DNA from: Paragorgia papillata
Lineage: Eukaryota > Cnidaria > Anthozoa > Scleralcyonacea > Coralliidae
Assembly (NCBI GenBank): GCA_035771165.1
Contig: JAWNZC010000345.1
Span: 957,001 to 1,021,000, forward strand
Reading direction: 5' to 3'
DNA: 64,000 nucleotides
The notes under the pieces were generated by a model, which worked only from the letters and a program-made list of their open reading frames with translations, made no database searches and was not told the DNA's origin. A program made the translations under genes and the position numbers. Shown here one piece after another: positions 47,301 through 60,800 of the stretch. Numbering within the stretch: the stretch's first letter is position 1; the number at the start of each line of letters is the position of its first letter.

Positions 47301-50300
47301 TAATTACCAGATTTACGTAAACGTAACACTTTCTATAATTCAGAAAATATATTATATACCTGGATCCCCAAAATACCAAAGACCACAAAAAAGATCGCAG
47401 CTATAAGAACGGTGTTTCCAATCGGCTTTAAAGAACGCAAAAGAGCCTCCACAACAATTTTAAGACCAGGCGCCCGACGAATCATTCTAAGAAAAATTGC
47501 AATTTAGGCATGTGAGAAGTTGCAGTTTTGAGAAAATATTTGCAAAGCTCTACATGGGAAAATCTTTTCTGAGAATTTATAATCTCAAATATTTACTGTA
47601 TTTGAATTCTTGATTGTGTTTTAAGTGATTTAGAGTACCTATAAACAATAAGATTATCTAACAAGGGCAGTGCTGTGAGTAACTTCGTTACAAGTAACTA
47701 GTTACAGTAACTAGTTACATTTTTAAGTAACTGTAACTGAAACTAGTTACTTTTTCTGAAGAAGTAACTGTAACTATAACTATAACTAGTTACTTTTTGA
47801 AGAAGTAACTATAACTAGTTACTTTTTTAAAGAATTGTTAAGAACTAGTTACAATATTTGGTTCAAAAATGTGACTAGTATAGTTACTGATATTCAGTTG
47901 AGGATGTCATTCTGTCTTGATAAAAATGGTCTTGATATAATAATAAAGGTACATTATGTACACATTTGACTATTTCTGCTTAGTGACAACTATATTTAGC
48001 TGTAAAAACATAATTATGGTACTGGTATCTAAAAACTAGTAATTTCTATGTTGATTCTAGTAAACACGGACAATGGAATGTAACTAGTTACAACATTTCT
48101 GAAGTAACTTTGTAACTGTAACTAGTTACTTTCTTTTCATTGTAACTTTATCGGTAACTAGTTACTTTTCTAACGATGTAACTGTAACTAGTTACAAAAA
48201 TTATGTAACTTTTACAGCACTGAGAGTACCTATAAACAATAAGATTATCTAACAAGGGTTACGTACCTCAATGGTCGAAGTGTTCTTAGCGCACGAAGAA
48301 CTTTCACTGAACCGAGTATACCGGGGCTGGTGGAATTGAACGAAGACGTGATAACATGTAACCACGAAACAATGACTATAATGAAATCTAAAACGTTCCA
48401 TCCCAATCGTAAATACGTGTTCTTGCCGATCACCAATCCCTGAGCAATAACCTGGAGAAAATGTAACGATATTATCATATGAATTGTATTATTTATATTT
48501 AAGCAGTGCTGTGAGTAACTTCGTTACAAGTAACTAGTTACAGTAACTAGTTACATTTTTAAGTAACTGTAACTGAAACTAGTTACTTTTTCTGAAGAAG
48601 TAACTGTAACTATAACTAGTTACTTTTTGAAGAAGTAACTATAACTAGTTACTTTTTTAAAGAACTGTAACTAGTTACAATATTTGGTTCAAAAATGTGA
48701 CTAGTATAGTTACTGATATTCAGTTGAGGATGTCATTCTTTCTTGATAAAAATGATTTTGATATAATAATAAAGGTACATTATGTACACATTTGACTATT
48801 TCTGCTTAGTGACAACTATATTTATGCATTTAGCTGTAAAAACATAATTATGGTACTGGTATCTAAAAACTAGTAATTTCTTTGTTGATTCTAGTAACAC
48901 GGAAAATGGAGTGTAACTTTGTAACTAGTTACAAAATTTTTGCAGTAACTTTGTAACTGTAACTAGTTACTTTCTTTTCATTGTAACTTTTATCGGTAAC
49001 TAGTTACTTTTCTAACGATGTAACTGTAACTGTAACCAGGGATGTAGCTACGCTGGGCGGCGCCGGGCGGCACCGCCCGGCACAAACTATAAGCGCCCGG
49101 CACTCGAAGTAGTTTTTCCAAAAGCGCCCGGCACATTATGCAGTTTCTGTGGAGCAGCATCTTTGTTATGTAATTATGTAATTCATCAGGCTCCGTGATA
49201 AGTACGGAACTTTGCCTAAACAGATAAACGTTTGCACGATTTTTATTTGGCATTGGTTACAAAAAGGCAGCTGTCACGGAGTACGTCGCAGTCTAGACCG
49301 GCGCCGCTGATAAGTTTATAAATAAAATTTGAGTGTGGATTCAGAAATAATAAATACAAGATCTGATTAGGTCTTGTAAACAAAGCCTAGACAGTTTTAA
49401 CTGAACTACTTTAACGACCTTGCTGCTTTGGTACACACGACAACTCCGCCACACAATGCTGCACATAACGCTTAATTCCTGTTGCTTCCTTACCTAGACA
49501 TAAACTATATTTATGCCTGAGTAATCTCAAAGGCTTTTGTTTCTTGTGTTTTTCCGGACAATGACATACATTAAATGACATACATACAATTGTTTGTATA
49601 TACAGTAAAACAAGAAAACATTTGAAGTATAGTATTAAAGTTTAGTTGCATTATTGTCTGATTAGTATATCCGTATATTTACAATGCTGACTCTCACTCA
49701 CAGCGATTCTTAGTTTACCAAGTCTGTCCAAGTCTGTATTTATTAGATTTCCGGAAAGTGTTTGAATTTATACCCCCCCCCCCCCCCCCCCCTAATCGTG
49801 TCATTTGATTCTTTTACCCGGCACTCATTCTCTGCTGGCTACATCCCTGTGTAACTAGTTACAAAAATTATGTAACTTTTACAGCACTGCATTTAAGACA
49901 TTAGTTATTATGTCAGCTATAATACTTCATTGCTATTGGACGCAATAGACGGCACGACAACAACTGTTGGAAAGACCTTGCTGTGGTCCAGGGTAGTAGA
50001 CGACAGCTCTTTATTGTAACTATCGATAATTCCGAATCGTATTTACAATCGTTAGTTATAAATTGAGTAGCATGCAAGAAATGTCCTTTCGACTATCAGG
50101 ATTGCTGAAAGTTCACAATTAGTGTTAATTCGCTTCAGTCCTAGTCAATGCGCCACTCCAATCTGCGCCATAGCTGGTATCAGGGAGGCCAGAAAAAAAC
50201 CTTCCACCGAGGTGGCCAGGAAATCTGGGCGGGACCAAGATAACCAGCTCACTGCCCGCTCAGCAAATAGTAAATCAAAACGTTGTGATTCCTAGTTTCA

Positions 50301-51886
50301 ATGTTCAAATTTGAGCTGCCTACTGACTGACCGAGATGCTTCATCTGGAAAACAACTTCTTTTATACACTTGTTCAGACACGCCCTCCTCCTGGGAATAC
50401 TGCTACTTGACGTAATTAATATACTTTAAATTCCTACTATACTTCGTGCCGTAGGAAACTACGTATTCCTAACAGGCCATACATATAATGTATTTCACAA
50501 ACAAAAGTAAAGACTATTCCTCTAGTAGGATCAATATAAATCTAAGGAAAAAATATTACAAGATAAACTTTCAAAAAACTACTAATTAAAAGAGTATTCC
50601 CTATATGGATTTGTGAGAAAAGTGTTATTCGATTATTTTCACTTCTACTTAGAATATTTTGATAACATGATGCATTGAACCTCATGCAGTCATAGTCAAT
50701 CGAGATATGGTCTGGAAACTCAGCTAAAGTCTTTGGTCTATCTTTTTGTTCGCCTTTATGCATTTTTGTGCACGGTGCACGGTCACTGCATGAACACATT
50801 GTATTTTAGTATAATGAACGAATTGTCCAATAGCAACGTTTCAGTTCAATCACTCAACCGTGCTATTTAAATATTAATAAACCTAAAACAAAGGATGTGC
50901 ACGGTGGTAAGGTATGGTTCAACATAAAATCACAGCTCATTATAGGCGCTTTGAAGTTTGCCGGGTTTCCAGACCATATCTCGATTGACTATCATGTAGT
51001 AAACTCTCAAGCTTACCTTAATGACTACCTCGACTGTGAACAGGATAGTAAAAACAAACGAAGCCGAGTAAAGTAGATCGGTTTGCTAAGAAAGAAATAA
51101 GATTACAAACAGTACTGAAGATTATTGTTCAGAACAAGTGATCTACCATGACAGCTAAACATATATGTGCCATATATACCAGAGTTGGTGGACGACGTTG
51201 TTGAGCTTTAGGATCAGGAAAGAGTCTGCAGCAAAGCCGGCATTTTCTAGCGAGGTATAGGGCATGCTCGTCTAGAATATTTTGAATTTTAGGACACCCG
51301 CGGAGAAGCGGCAAACTGCATCGAAAGGATTCTAGAAGCACGACTTAAAAAGCTTTTGTGTTCTTTATTTTTGCCAAAAAGAAATATACTTTTATAATTA
51401 AAGGGGATTGGCATTAAACATTAAGTTTGTCTAATTTGAAAGAACTCATAACTTTTTCGTATCTTTCTGCGTTTTCAAGATATTTCAATTTGTTTGATAT
51501 GTAAATGAGATGGTCTCTGACGTCAGGAGTGGGGTAAAATATTTTCATACAGAGCAAAATCACTTACATATCTAACATGAAATGTTCAGCGTCGCAAGGA
51601 GTTTTTTATGTGCACAGTTTCAAATGATTTCGCTGAACAAACTTAGAGATATAACTGGTTTTGCTACATGTGAAAATATTTTACCCCACACCTGACGTCA
51701 GAGACCATCTCATTTACATATCAAACAAATTGAAATATCTTGAAGACGAAGAGAGATACGAAAAAGTTGTAAAGGATGTTCTATTACAATTTTATGAGTT
51801 CTTTCAAATTAGACAAACTTAATTTTTAGTGCTATTGCCCTTTAATTTCCACATGCAGTCACATCTTTCAATCTACTCGCATTGTT

Positions 51887-51975
<89 letters not shown>

Positions 51976-54900
51976 GGTTTGAATTTCTTCCCGAAAAACA
52001 ATCTGCTGGTAATAGCTCTCGGCAATATACTATGTATAATAGTATAAACTATGTCATTATAGTTTTTAAAAGGCATTAACGAAAGCAAAAATAACAAAAA
52101 TAAGTTTTTACGCTTACCTCTGATGTTTCTGAACGAGATTGATCTAAGACCATAAAAACACAACTGACCAAAATTAAGAACAAGATGACATTATCAAACC
52201 ATTTGCTGGTGGAAATCTTGATCATTGATTGCCGGAATCTGGAAAATGTTAAATTTATAATAAAAATTTCGTACTTGGGTTTAAGATTTCTACGAATCAA
52301 CACGTGTCTAGACGCAAGTTATTTGATAAAATATAAGAACTCACTTGTTGTTTTTGGAAAATATGAAAAGTGATTTTGAGTTATTTATATCCAAGGTTTT
52401 CTGAAAATAAAACCAGGGTAATTGGTTAAAAAAAAAGATGTAACAGAATGACATTAAGTAACAAAAAATATAGAAGGCAAAAAAACAAAACACATGCATC
52501 GAATACATTGTTTTCGTAATGATTTATTTAACGTCGTAAGCACAGGATGTGGTCGCCCAATCATCCGAGCCAGAGGCTCATGTTAAAGTGCACGACATAA
52601 GCTAAGACCTAAGTGTTGATTTTACGGAGGGAGGAAAACCGCAGAAGCCTGCGAAAAACCCTCGAAGCACAGGAGAGACCAACTAAACTCTACTCACATG
52701 AAATTCAAGTTCGAGAACAGGGTTATTCCCAGACGGTCACCCATCCAAGTACTAACCCCGTCCAACTGGGCTTAACTACAGCGGTGAGAGGCAGCGCCCT
52801 AACAGCACACGCCACCCGTGCTTCCACGTAATTTGCCGTTACCTATACCTTTTAGATGTTTGGGTCGCTTCTTGTTTTCACCAGTTCGGCTTTTATATGT
52901 CGTTTTAGGTAAACAGCTTTAAATAAAACCAGCAGTACTGTTCCAGTACATTATATATTGTTCGAAATATCGGAATATTTGAATGAAGATATCTAGAATA
53001 TCTAAATTCAGAATATTTTCCCGCCAAAACTTACTTTTCCGAGAAAAAGGGTAGACCGGAAGTGTAATATCGTAAGGATCCCGACCTCTCAGCAGCCAAT
53101 CACCTTCCATTGTTTTGCGTAATTAAGGATCGAACTCAGTCATATAATAATAAGGACTTATTAACCGAGTGCGAGGTCTGTACGGGAAAGTATTTGCCTG
53201 AGGTTTTCGTACAGACCGAGCGACGAAGGAGCGAGGTTTGTGCGATAAAACCGAGGGCATATACTTTCCCGTACAGACCGAGCAAACGAGGTTAATAAGG
53301 AATTTATTATATGGCTATTGGTTCATTTTATTTTTAAGTTTCAAGCGTTGTTTTCGTCTTAGGAGTATGCTGTTTACCTTACATGTTAACTTTTTCGTGT
53401 CGCTACTTGGCCTTCTTGTTTACACCAGTTCGGCCGCTTTTATTTGTCGTGTTTTTAGATAAACAGCTTTAAAGAAAACCAGCAGCAATGTTCTAGCACA
53501 TTTTATTGTTCAGAATATTTGAATAAAGATAACCAGTTCTCTTTTATTTGTATTCCAATCAACTCAGAAATGTTCTCGCCAAAACTTGCAGGGCCGAGAA
53601 AAAAGCGTATTGACCCGGACACAGACCGGAGGTCAATATCGTAAAATCCCGACCTCTCGGGAACCAATCAGCGTGCGTCGTTTTGCGTACAGACCGGAAA
53701 TCAAACCCAGCCATATAATAATTAAGATTACTGTATTTTGCATAAACCCTACGTTACCCAACACCGCTGCCAAACGTTTGCGCATGCGTGAATTCTCTGG
53801 AATAAATACCAAGAGAAGCTGTGGCGACAACAACCAGACAGCGAAGACTAAGTAAGACTCGACTATTCATTTGTGTTTTTAAAAAAGGGTAAAGAAAATT
53901 ACGAAGGGGTAAGTTCAGAATATGTTACAATATTGACAAAGAAGCCATGCACAAATTACCTACTTTATCTTTTTGGTAGTATGCTTATATTTTTAACTTT
54001 TGTGTCGGAATGTCCAGCAAATTTGGTTTAGCTGGAGGTCCACAAAATATTTACCAAAGGTCCGGATTCGGACCGCGGTCCGCCATTTAGGCAGCCCCGA
54101 CTTATAGTTTTAACTTTTGTGTCGGACTCTCGGACCAGTCCAAATATTTCAGTGTTTTCCCGCTCTTTTTCTGAGGACGAGCTCGGACGTCGCGCATGCG
54201 CAAAACGTTTGGCAGCGGTGTTACGTTACCCTACCTCGTGGTTACTGCATGTAGTTGTTGTAGTACTAGCTGTCTCTTCGTTAACCTTGGCAACGTCTAT
54301 CTCGTCTACAGAAGTTATAATAATCTTTGGCTTGACATTTTTACGAACAGTTCTATTATCGCCACGAAAACCATGATTATTACGGCATAAACAATGATCC
54401 AAACACGGGTCTTTTCCTTGCAAACTTGAATCATCCGTTTTCGAGACGGATTTTTGTGCAAGACTGAATGGTTTTAGTTCGATGGACTTCATCACCTTGT
54501 TTTTGGAAAGGTTGTTTTCTTTATCCATGCTAATACGAGCTGCGTTTCTGGAATGTCTGTTTAGATAGTGGGAATTGTCTGACTTTCCAAACACATTCGC
54601 TAGTTGGTACTGTTTTCCGATAACTCCACGCATAGCCGATCCACAATAACTAACAACAACAATAATATATACTTTAAAGTGCCAATGCAGCGAAATTTCA
54701 CCCCAGTTTTTTATGATTGCGTAACATCTTTCGTTTCCTTGCTTCATTCTTGAGATATTCAGGTTTGTTTGATATGCAAGTGCCATACTTATGACATCAC
54801 ACTGCATAATGACTTTTTAGAAAAGTAGGATTTTCTTTGAGAGTGCTTATCGAAAGTACTTAATAAAACTTTGCACTTCCATGTATGTAGCCACGACTGG

Positions 54901-56903
54901 TCACTAAACGTGTGTAGCTGGGTGTAAAATATTTGGACTATCCTAAAATTGATGCTATTTCAAAAAGTCATTATGCAGTGTGATGTCATAAGTATGACAT
55001 TTGCATATCAAACAAACCTGAATATCTCAAGAATGAAGCAAGGAAGCGAAATTCTACGAAAGATGTTACGTTGTCATTTTAAGTGTTCTTTCAAATGCAA
55101 TCATAAAAAACTGGGGTAAAATTTCGCTGCATTGGTACTTTAACTCGTTGATGTCTGAGGGTTCTTCCTTTGACGAGTAAAATAGTCTGGTGTCAGACAG
55201 AGTATATACATACTGTGTATATAACACTCAGAAAAACAATGATTTTAGACGAGACTCAAACCCGTAACATGCTAGCAAGACACTCTAATAAGGGGCTGTT
55301 TATATGATCCCGGTGGACCGGGATGTCCCGGTTGCCCGGGATGAAATTCATCCCAGGTTTATATGGAGTAAACAAAGTGCTCGTCCCGGATGAATTTCAT
55401 CCCAGGTCAAAAAGCGCGGGAATTTAAGGAAATGGACAAAAAAGCAAAAACTCGCCCTAATTGTACTATGTTAGAAGTTATTTCACTTTTATTCAGTGTT
55501 TTGTCTCTAGACGTGACCGTTTGGACGAAATTCTGACTGTAATATTCAAAGTTACAAGCATTGTAGTTCAGTAAACTTCATCCCGGTCTACTGGGATGTC
55601 GTGTTTATATTGGGAAAAAATCTGTCCCGGTGTACCGAGATCTCGGTTGCTTCAACCGGATCATATAAACAGGCCATAACCCAGACTTGTTCCTAGTCCT
55701 CTTTTCTCTCGAACTTATTTTGGTGACGTCACAGAATAGGGATCGAGCGAGAGGACTAGCGGAAAATGTTCATCTTTATCTATCATGAATCCTGCTGGAG
55801 CTCGGATTCTTTAATCTTTATGAACGAGGGCACTTAAACAAACTTCTTCTTGAGAGCAGACAGCAAACGAGTAGGTTTCTTTGTTTTACATTACGTTAAA
55901 AGGTTGTTACATACGAGGCTTTATAAAGTAGTGTTCGGCGTAGAAAGTGATTGTGTTGAAACACATTTATACAAATCGAAATATGCTATTTTAAGTAGAC
56001 CAACCTTGCTAAATAATGTTATAAAGAATTGTGCAGACCGACGTGAGTGTTATCTGCCTTGGTTTTCCGCCAAACGGCCGTTTGGTGCCTGTATAATTTG
56101 GGGCCAGTTTTGGGGCCAAGCAAAACATTTTATTCCAGGCCTCTCACAATTTCGGTCTGCCGCTCGACGTTAAAAAGAGAGGCCTGGGAACCAGGCTGGC
56201 CCTAACCAATGGGCTACTATAGAACTCAGGTGGCAGATCCAAGGGGCCGATTGCAGGAAGAGCCTTTCAACTCGTTCGTGTTGAGTAATTTCCATGAGCT
56301 GAACGTCCAACGGGTTCAAGTCCCGTCTATTAAAAGCCAGAGCTAGTTTTCTGGGTATTTTAATACTCAATTTTAATTGAATATTAATTTAATTCTTAAA
56401 CATTAAATCTAACGACAGCTTGTACAACAAGAACTAGCAACGCGTTATCATATTTACCTCGATGGAGTTTGAAGTGTTTTTGTAGTATTCTTGGTATAAG
56501 GTTGTGATGCGTCTGTTTCTAAGTCTGCTAAGTTTTCAAAGTCATCATCGTCCTTTTTCGGGCAAGGCGACGCTTGTGGGATGGACGACTGTCTTTTCGC
56601 ACCTTTAATTACACTTAACCAATCTGTGCCTGTAGTTAAATTTGTTTTGACTGGTTCTTTTTGCTCAATATCTTGCACTGGTTGCTCATCTTCCAGCTCG
56701 TTTGGGTCCAAAAGCTGAATGAAGAGAAAACAGAAATATTATATACTGCAGGCCGTCGGTGTTTGTTGGTAGTGCTGTCGCTACGGTTTTTGCTGTCATT
56801 GTTGTTGCTGCTGTTGTTGTTGTTGTTGTTGCTCTGTCGCTATGGTTTTTGCTGTCATTGTTGTTATTGCTGCTGCTGTCACTATGGTTGTTGTTGTTGT
56901 TGC

Positions 56904-56934
<31 letters not shown>

Positions 56935-57083
56935 AAGTACTGCTGTCGCTATGGTTTTTGCTGCCATTGTTGTTGTTGTTGCTGCTGTCACTATGGTTGT
57001 TGTTGTTGCTGCTGTTGTTGTTGCTACTGCTGTCGCTATGGTTTTTGCTGTCATTGTTGTTGTTGTTGCTGCTGCTGTCACTA

Positions 57084-57118
<35 letters not shown>

Positions 57119-57800
57119 ACTGCTGTCGCTATGGTTTTTGCTGTCATTGTTGTTGTTGCTGCTGCTGTCACTATGGTTGTTGTTGTTGCTACTGCTGTCG
57201 CTATGGGTTTTGCTGTCATTGTTGTTGTTGTTGCTGCTGCTGTCACTATGGTTGTTGTTGTTGTTGCTGCTGTTGTTGTTGCTACTGCTGTCGCTATGGT
57301 TGTCGCTATGGTTTTTGCTGTCATTGTTGGTGTTGCTGCTGCTGTCACTATGGTTGTTGTTGCTGCTGTTGTTGTTGCTACTGCTGTCGCTATGGTTTTT
57401 GCTGTCATTGTTGTTGTTGCTGTTCCTGCTGCTGTCACTATGGTTGTTGTTGCTGCTGTTGTTGTTGCTACTGCTGTCGCTATGGTTTTTGCTGTCATTG
57501 TTGTTGTTGCTGCTGCTGCTGTCACTGTGGTTGTTGTTGTTGTTGCTGCTGCTGCTGTTGTTGTTGCTACTGCTGTCGCTATGGTTTTTGCTGTCATTAT
57601 TGTTGTTGCTGCTGCTGTCACTATGGTTGTTGTTGCTACTGCTGTCGCTATGGTTTTTGCTGTCATTGTTGTTGTTGTTGTTGTTGCTGCTGCTGTCACT
57701 ATGGTTGTTGTTGTTGTTGTTGCTGCTGTTGTTGTTGCTACTGCTGTCGCTATGGTTTTTGCTGTCATTGTTGTTGTTGTTGCTGCTGCTGTCACTATGG

Positions 57801-57851
<51 letters not shown>

Positions 57852-60800
57852 TTGCTACTGCTGTCGCTATGGTTTTTGCTGTCATTGTTGTTGTTGTTGT
57901 TGTTGCTGCTGCTGCTGTCACTATGGTTGTTGTTGTTGTTTACTTCTTTTGCTTTTTCCTTTCCTTCTCATCTTTTCTTGTCTTCTTGTTTGTTTGTCTG
58001 TTCGCTCGCTTGTTTCCTTCCTCCCTCCCTCTTTTCCTCCCTCCTTCCCTCTCTCTCTCTCTCCCTCCCTCCCTTCCTCCCTCATCCTTCTTTCCCTTTC
58101 CTTCTCTGCGAACATCACTCTCTCTTACCACAGGGTTTGTAAATCCTTCCACCAAAATAGCAACCAGAAGGTTAAACAAAACATAATAACCAATGGTAGT
58201 CAAGGTGATGAAATAAATAGCAGCCCAGTGACTGGTAGACCTCATAGCATTCTGCATCACTAGATTCCAGTCTTCCAGCGTTAAAATCTTATAATAGAAA
58301 CATTTTTTTTATATAAACAATATTTTATTAAGTCATCTTTACATTTGCCCCAAGAGCTAAAAGGGTATTGGCAATAAAAATTAAATTTGTCCCATTTGAA
58401 AGAACTCGTCAAATGGTATAAGAAGACCTTTTGTAATTTTTCTGTATCTTTCTTGTGATTTGAAATATTTCGACCAAAGACAGCGTGCTGTCCGCCATCT
58501 TGTTGTACGATTGGGTCTAATTAACTAGGAAATTGGTGACGTCATAAGCAGGGTAAACCTGACGAAACTACTCCGTGGGTGACCAAATTTCACCGGAAGG
58601 CTTTTTAAATGTTGTGGGTCAATTTAAAATGAAATAGCGCAATAAAATCGAGTTTCTAGCTCATAATGTCATAAGGTTGGCAAGATAAAAATTTCACTTT
58701 ACCCTGCTTATGTCGTCACATGCATATAATAATAATAATTCCAAGATGGCGGACAGCACGCTGTCTTTGGTCCAAATATTTCCAAAACCAAAACAGATAC
58801 GGAAAAATTGTAAAAGGTCTTCTTATACCATTTGACGAGTTCTTTCAAATGAGACAAACTTAATTTTTATTGCCAATACCCTTCATCATGGTATTTCACG
58901 TAAAATACAAATTACAAGTTAAGACATTACAACGAAGGAGACTACTACAGACATTGAAAAACATACTAAAGATTGTTGTAAAGTACATGCATGCAATAAT
59001 TATATTTAGCATATACCTCGCAGGTGAATAGTGATTTTCACGCAATCTGATTGGTTCCTCTAGCTCGGGATATCCTGCACTATTCACCTGCGGGCAAAAC
59101 AAAATGGCGGACAGTTTTGCTTTGACTTGCGGCTAGAGAAAGGAATCCAGTCCGGACTGCGATTGGTCAAGATTAGCTTTGGGTATGATCGGGAAAAAAT
59201 AACATCGGAAGAAAATCGTACAGTATCGTAGTTCTTTCGGTATAATATTAATACGTCGGCGACTGTCGAGAACTAGAACTATATATAGTATGGAGTCATC
59301 AGTCATGGCCAGAGATCATAGTTTTCATGGGCGGTTTATCTAAAGCACCGATCTTTACAAACGGTATAAACATCACAGCAAAACACTCGTTGCTTTCATT
59401 TATATTTACCGCGAAAAATATACAACAGAGAAGGGCCCTGGAACCAAGTCCAAAGTCCAGCAAGGGTTACCTAAGAGTTCAAAATATTATAATACGTTAT
59501 AATTTATATATTATGACAGGTTTTGTGAATTAAAAATAATAGTTATGAAATTTTAGGAAGAGAAAATGTCCTGAACCCTAACCCTAAATTGTCGTACATT
59601 GCTTAAAGGCCCTACTCCATCATGGGGACTTTGCAATAGTGACTTTAACGCGGTCACAGATCATTCTCATGGTTTGTGACTCCATACTATAGTCGTATTG
59701 CGTTATATTGAGTATTAAATATTAAAGACACCATACCAGTGCTACAGTTCATGTTCTCGACAGTCTCGACAGAAATACGATACTACACGATTTTCTTCCG
59801 ATGTTACTTTTTCCGATCATACCCGAAGCTAATCTTGACCAATCACAGTCCGGACTGGATTCCTTTCTCTAGCCGCAAGTTTTGCTTTGTGTTTACCGAA
59901 GCAGGAGATTTTGTCGAGAAAAGTCAACAAAATTGTCAAAATTATTTCCAATTTTCTAGCCATTAATATATTCAAAAGTTGTAAAAACTGTTTTGTCGAC
60001 AAATATCGGGTACGCCAAGTGCCCAAGTTGCTTGTGGCCGTGTCTTGTATAAAAATACCGAAAAATATAAGAATGTTAAACTTGTTATTTCATTTATGAG
60101 GTATATGCTAAAACAATTATTCACCTCAGTGTCGATGAATAGTGTGGATATTCACCTCGGCTCGGTGAATTAATATCCAGCACTATTCACCTCCACTTCG
60201 GTGAATAATTGTTAAATATAGATAATTATAGATATAATATACATATACACATATATACACCAATATATACCAATTGCTTAATATAAAGACATTAGTTAAA
60301 GGGCATATGACTCGAAAATTAAGTTTGTCTTGTTGAAAAGAACATTTAAAATGATAAAACAACATCTTTTGCAGTTTTTGGTTTCCTTGCTTCGTTTTTG
60401 AGATATTCCAGTTTGTTTGATATGCAAATGACACAACTTTTTACGTCACATGTGCATAATGAGTTATCAGAAAAGGTTACATATCTTTGCTATTATGAAA
60501 ACATGGGCTTAACTCAAAGGAAGCATGTGCGTGTTTCTACCCACAACGCCAAACATGTAGAATTCCAAGTGATTTCGTTTCACAATAGCAAAGATATGTA
60601 ACCTTCTCTCGGTAACTCATAATACTCATTATGCACGTGTGACGTAAAAAGTTGTGTCATTTGCATATCAAACAAACTGGAATATCTCAAAAACGAAGCA
60701 AGGAAACCAAAAACTGCAAAAGATGTTATTTTATCATTTTAAATGTTCTTTTCAATAAGACAAACTTTAATTTTCGAATCATATGCCCTTTAAAGCGTCC

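Noticed and set aside
52919..53110. Possible extra Cav3 linker exon
   Set aside because: Lies in duplicated repeat sequence, and exon e joins exon f in phase without it.
56290..56345. tRNA gene (GGGTTCAAGTCCCG B-box-like)
   Set aside because: No matching A box, acceptor stem or cloverleaf could be drawn; perhaps part of a tRNA-derived SINE.
56759..58263. Very long ORFs (up to 475 aa) of Val/Ala, Cys or Leu on the plus strand, and a Thr/Ala ORF on the minus strand
   Set aside because: All come from the TTG/CTG minisatellite, which lacks stop codons in several frames; no splice or homology support.
59575..59590. Telomere-like AACCCTAACCCTAAAT
   Set aside because: Only two units inside a foldback element.
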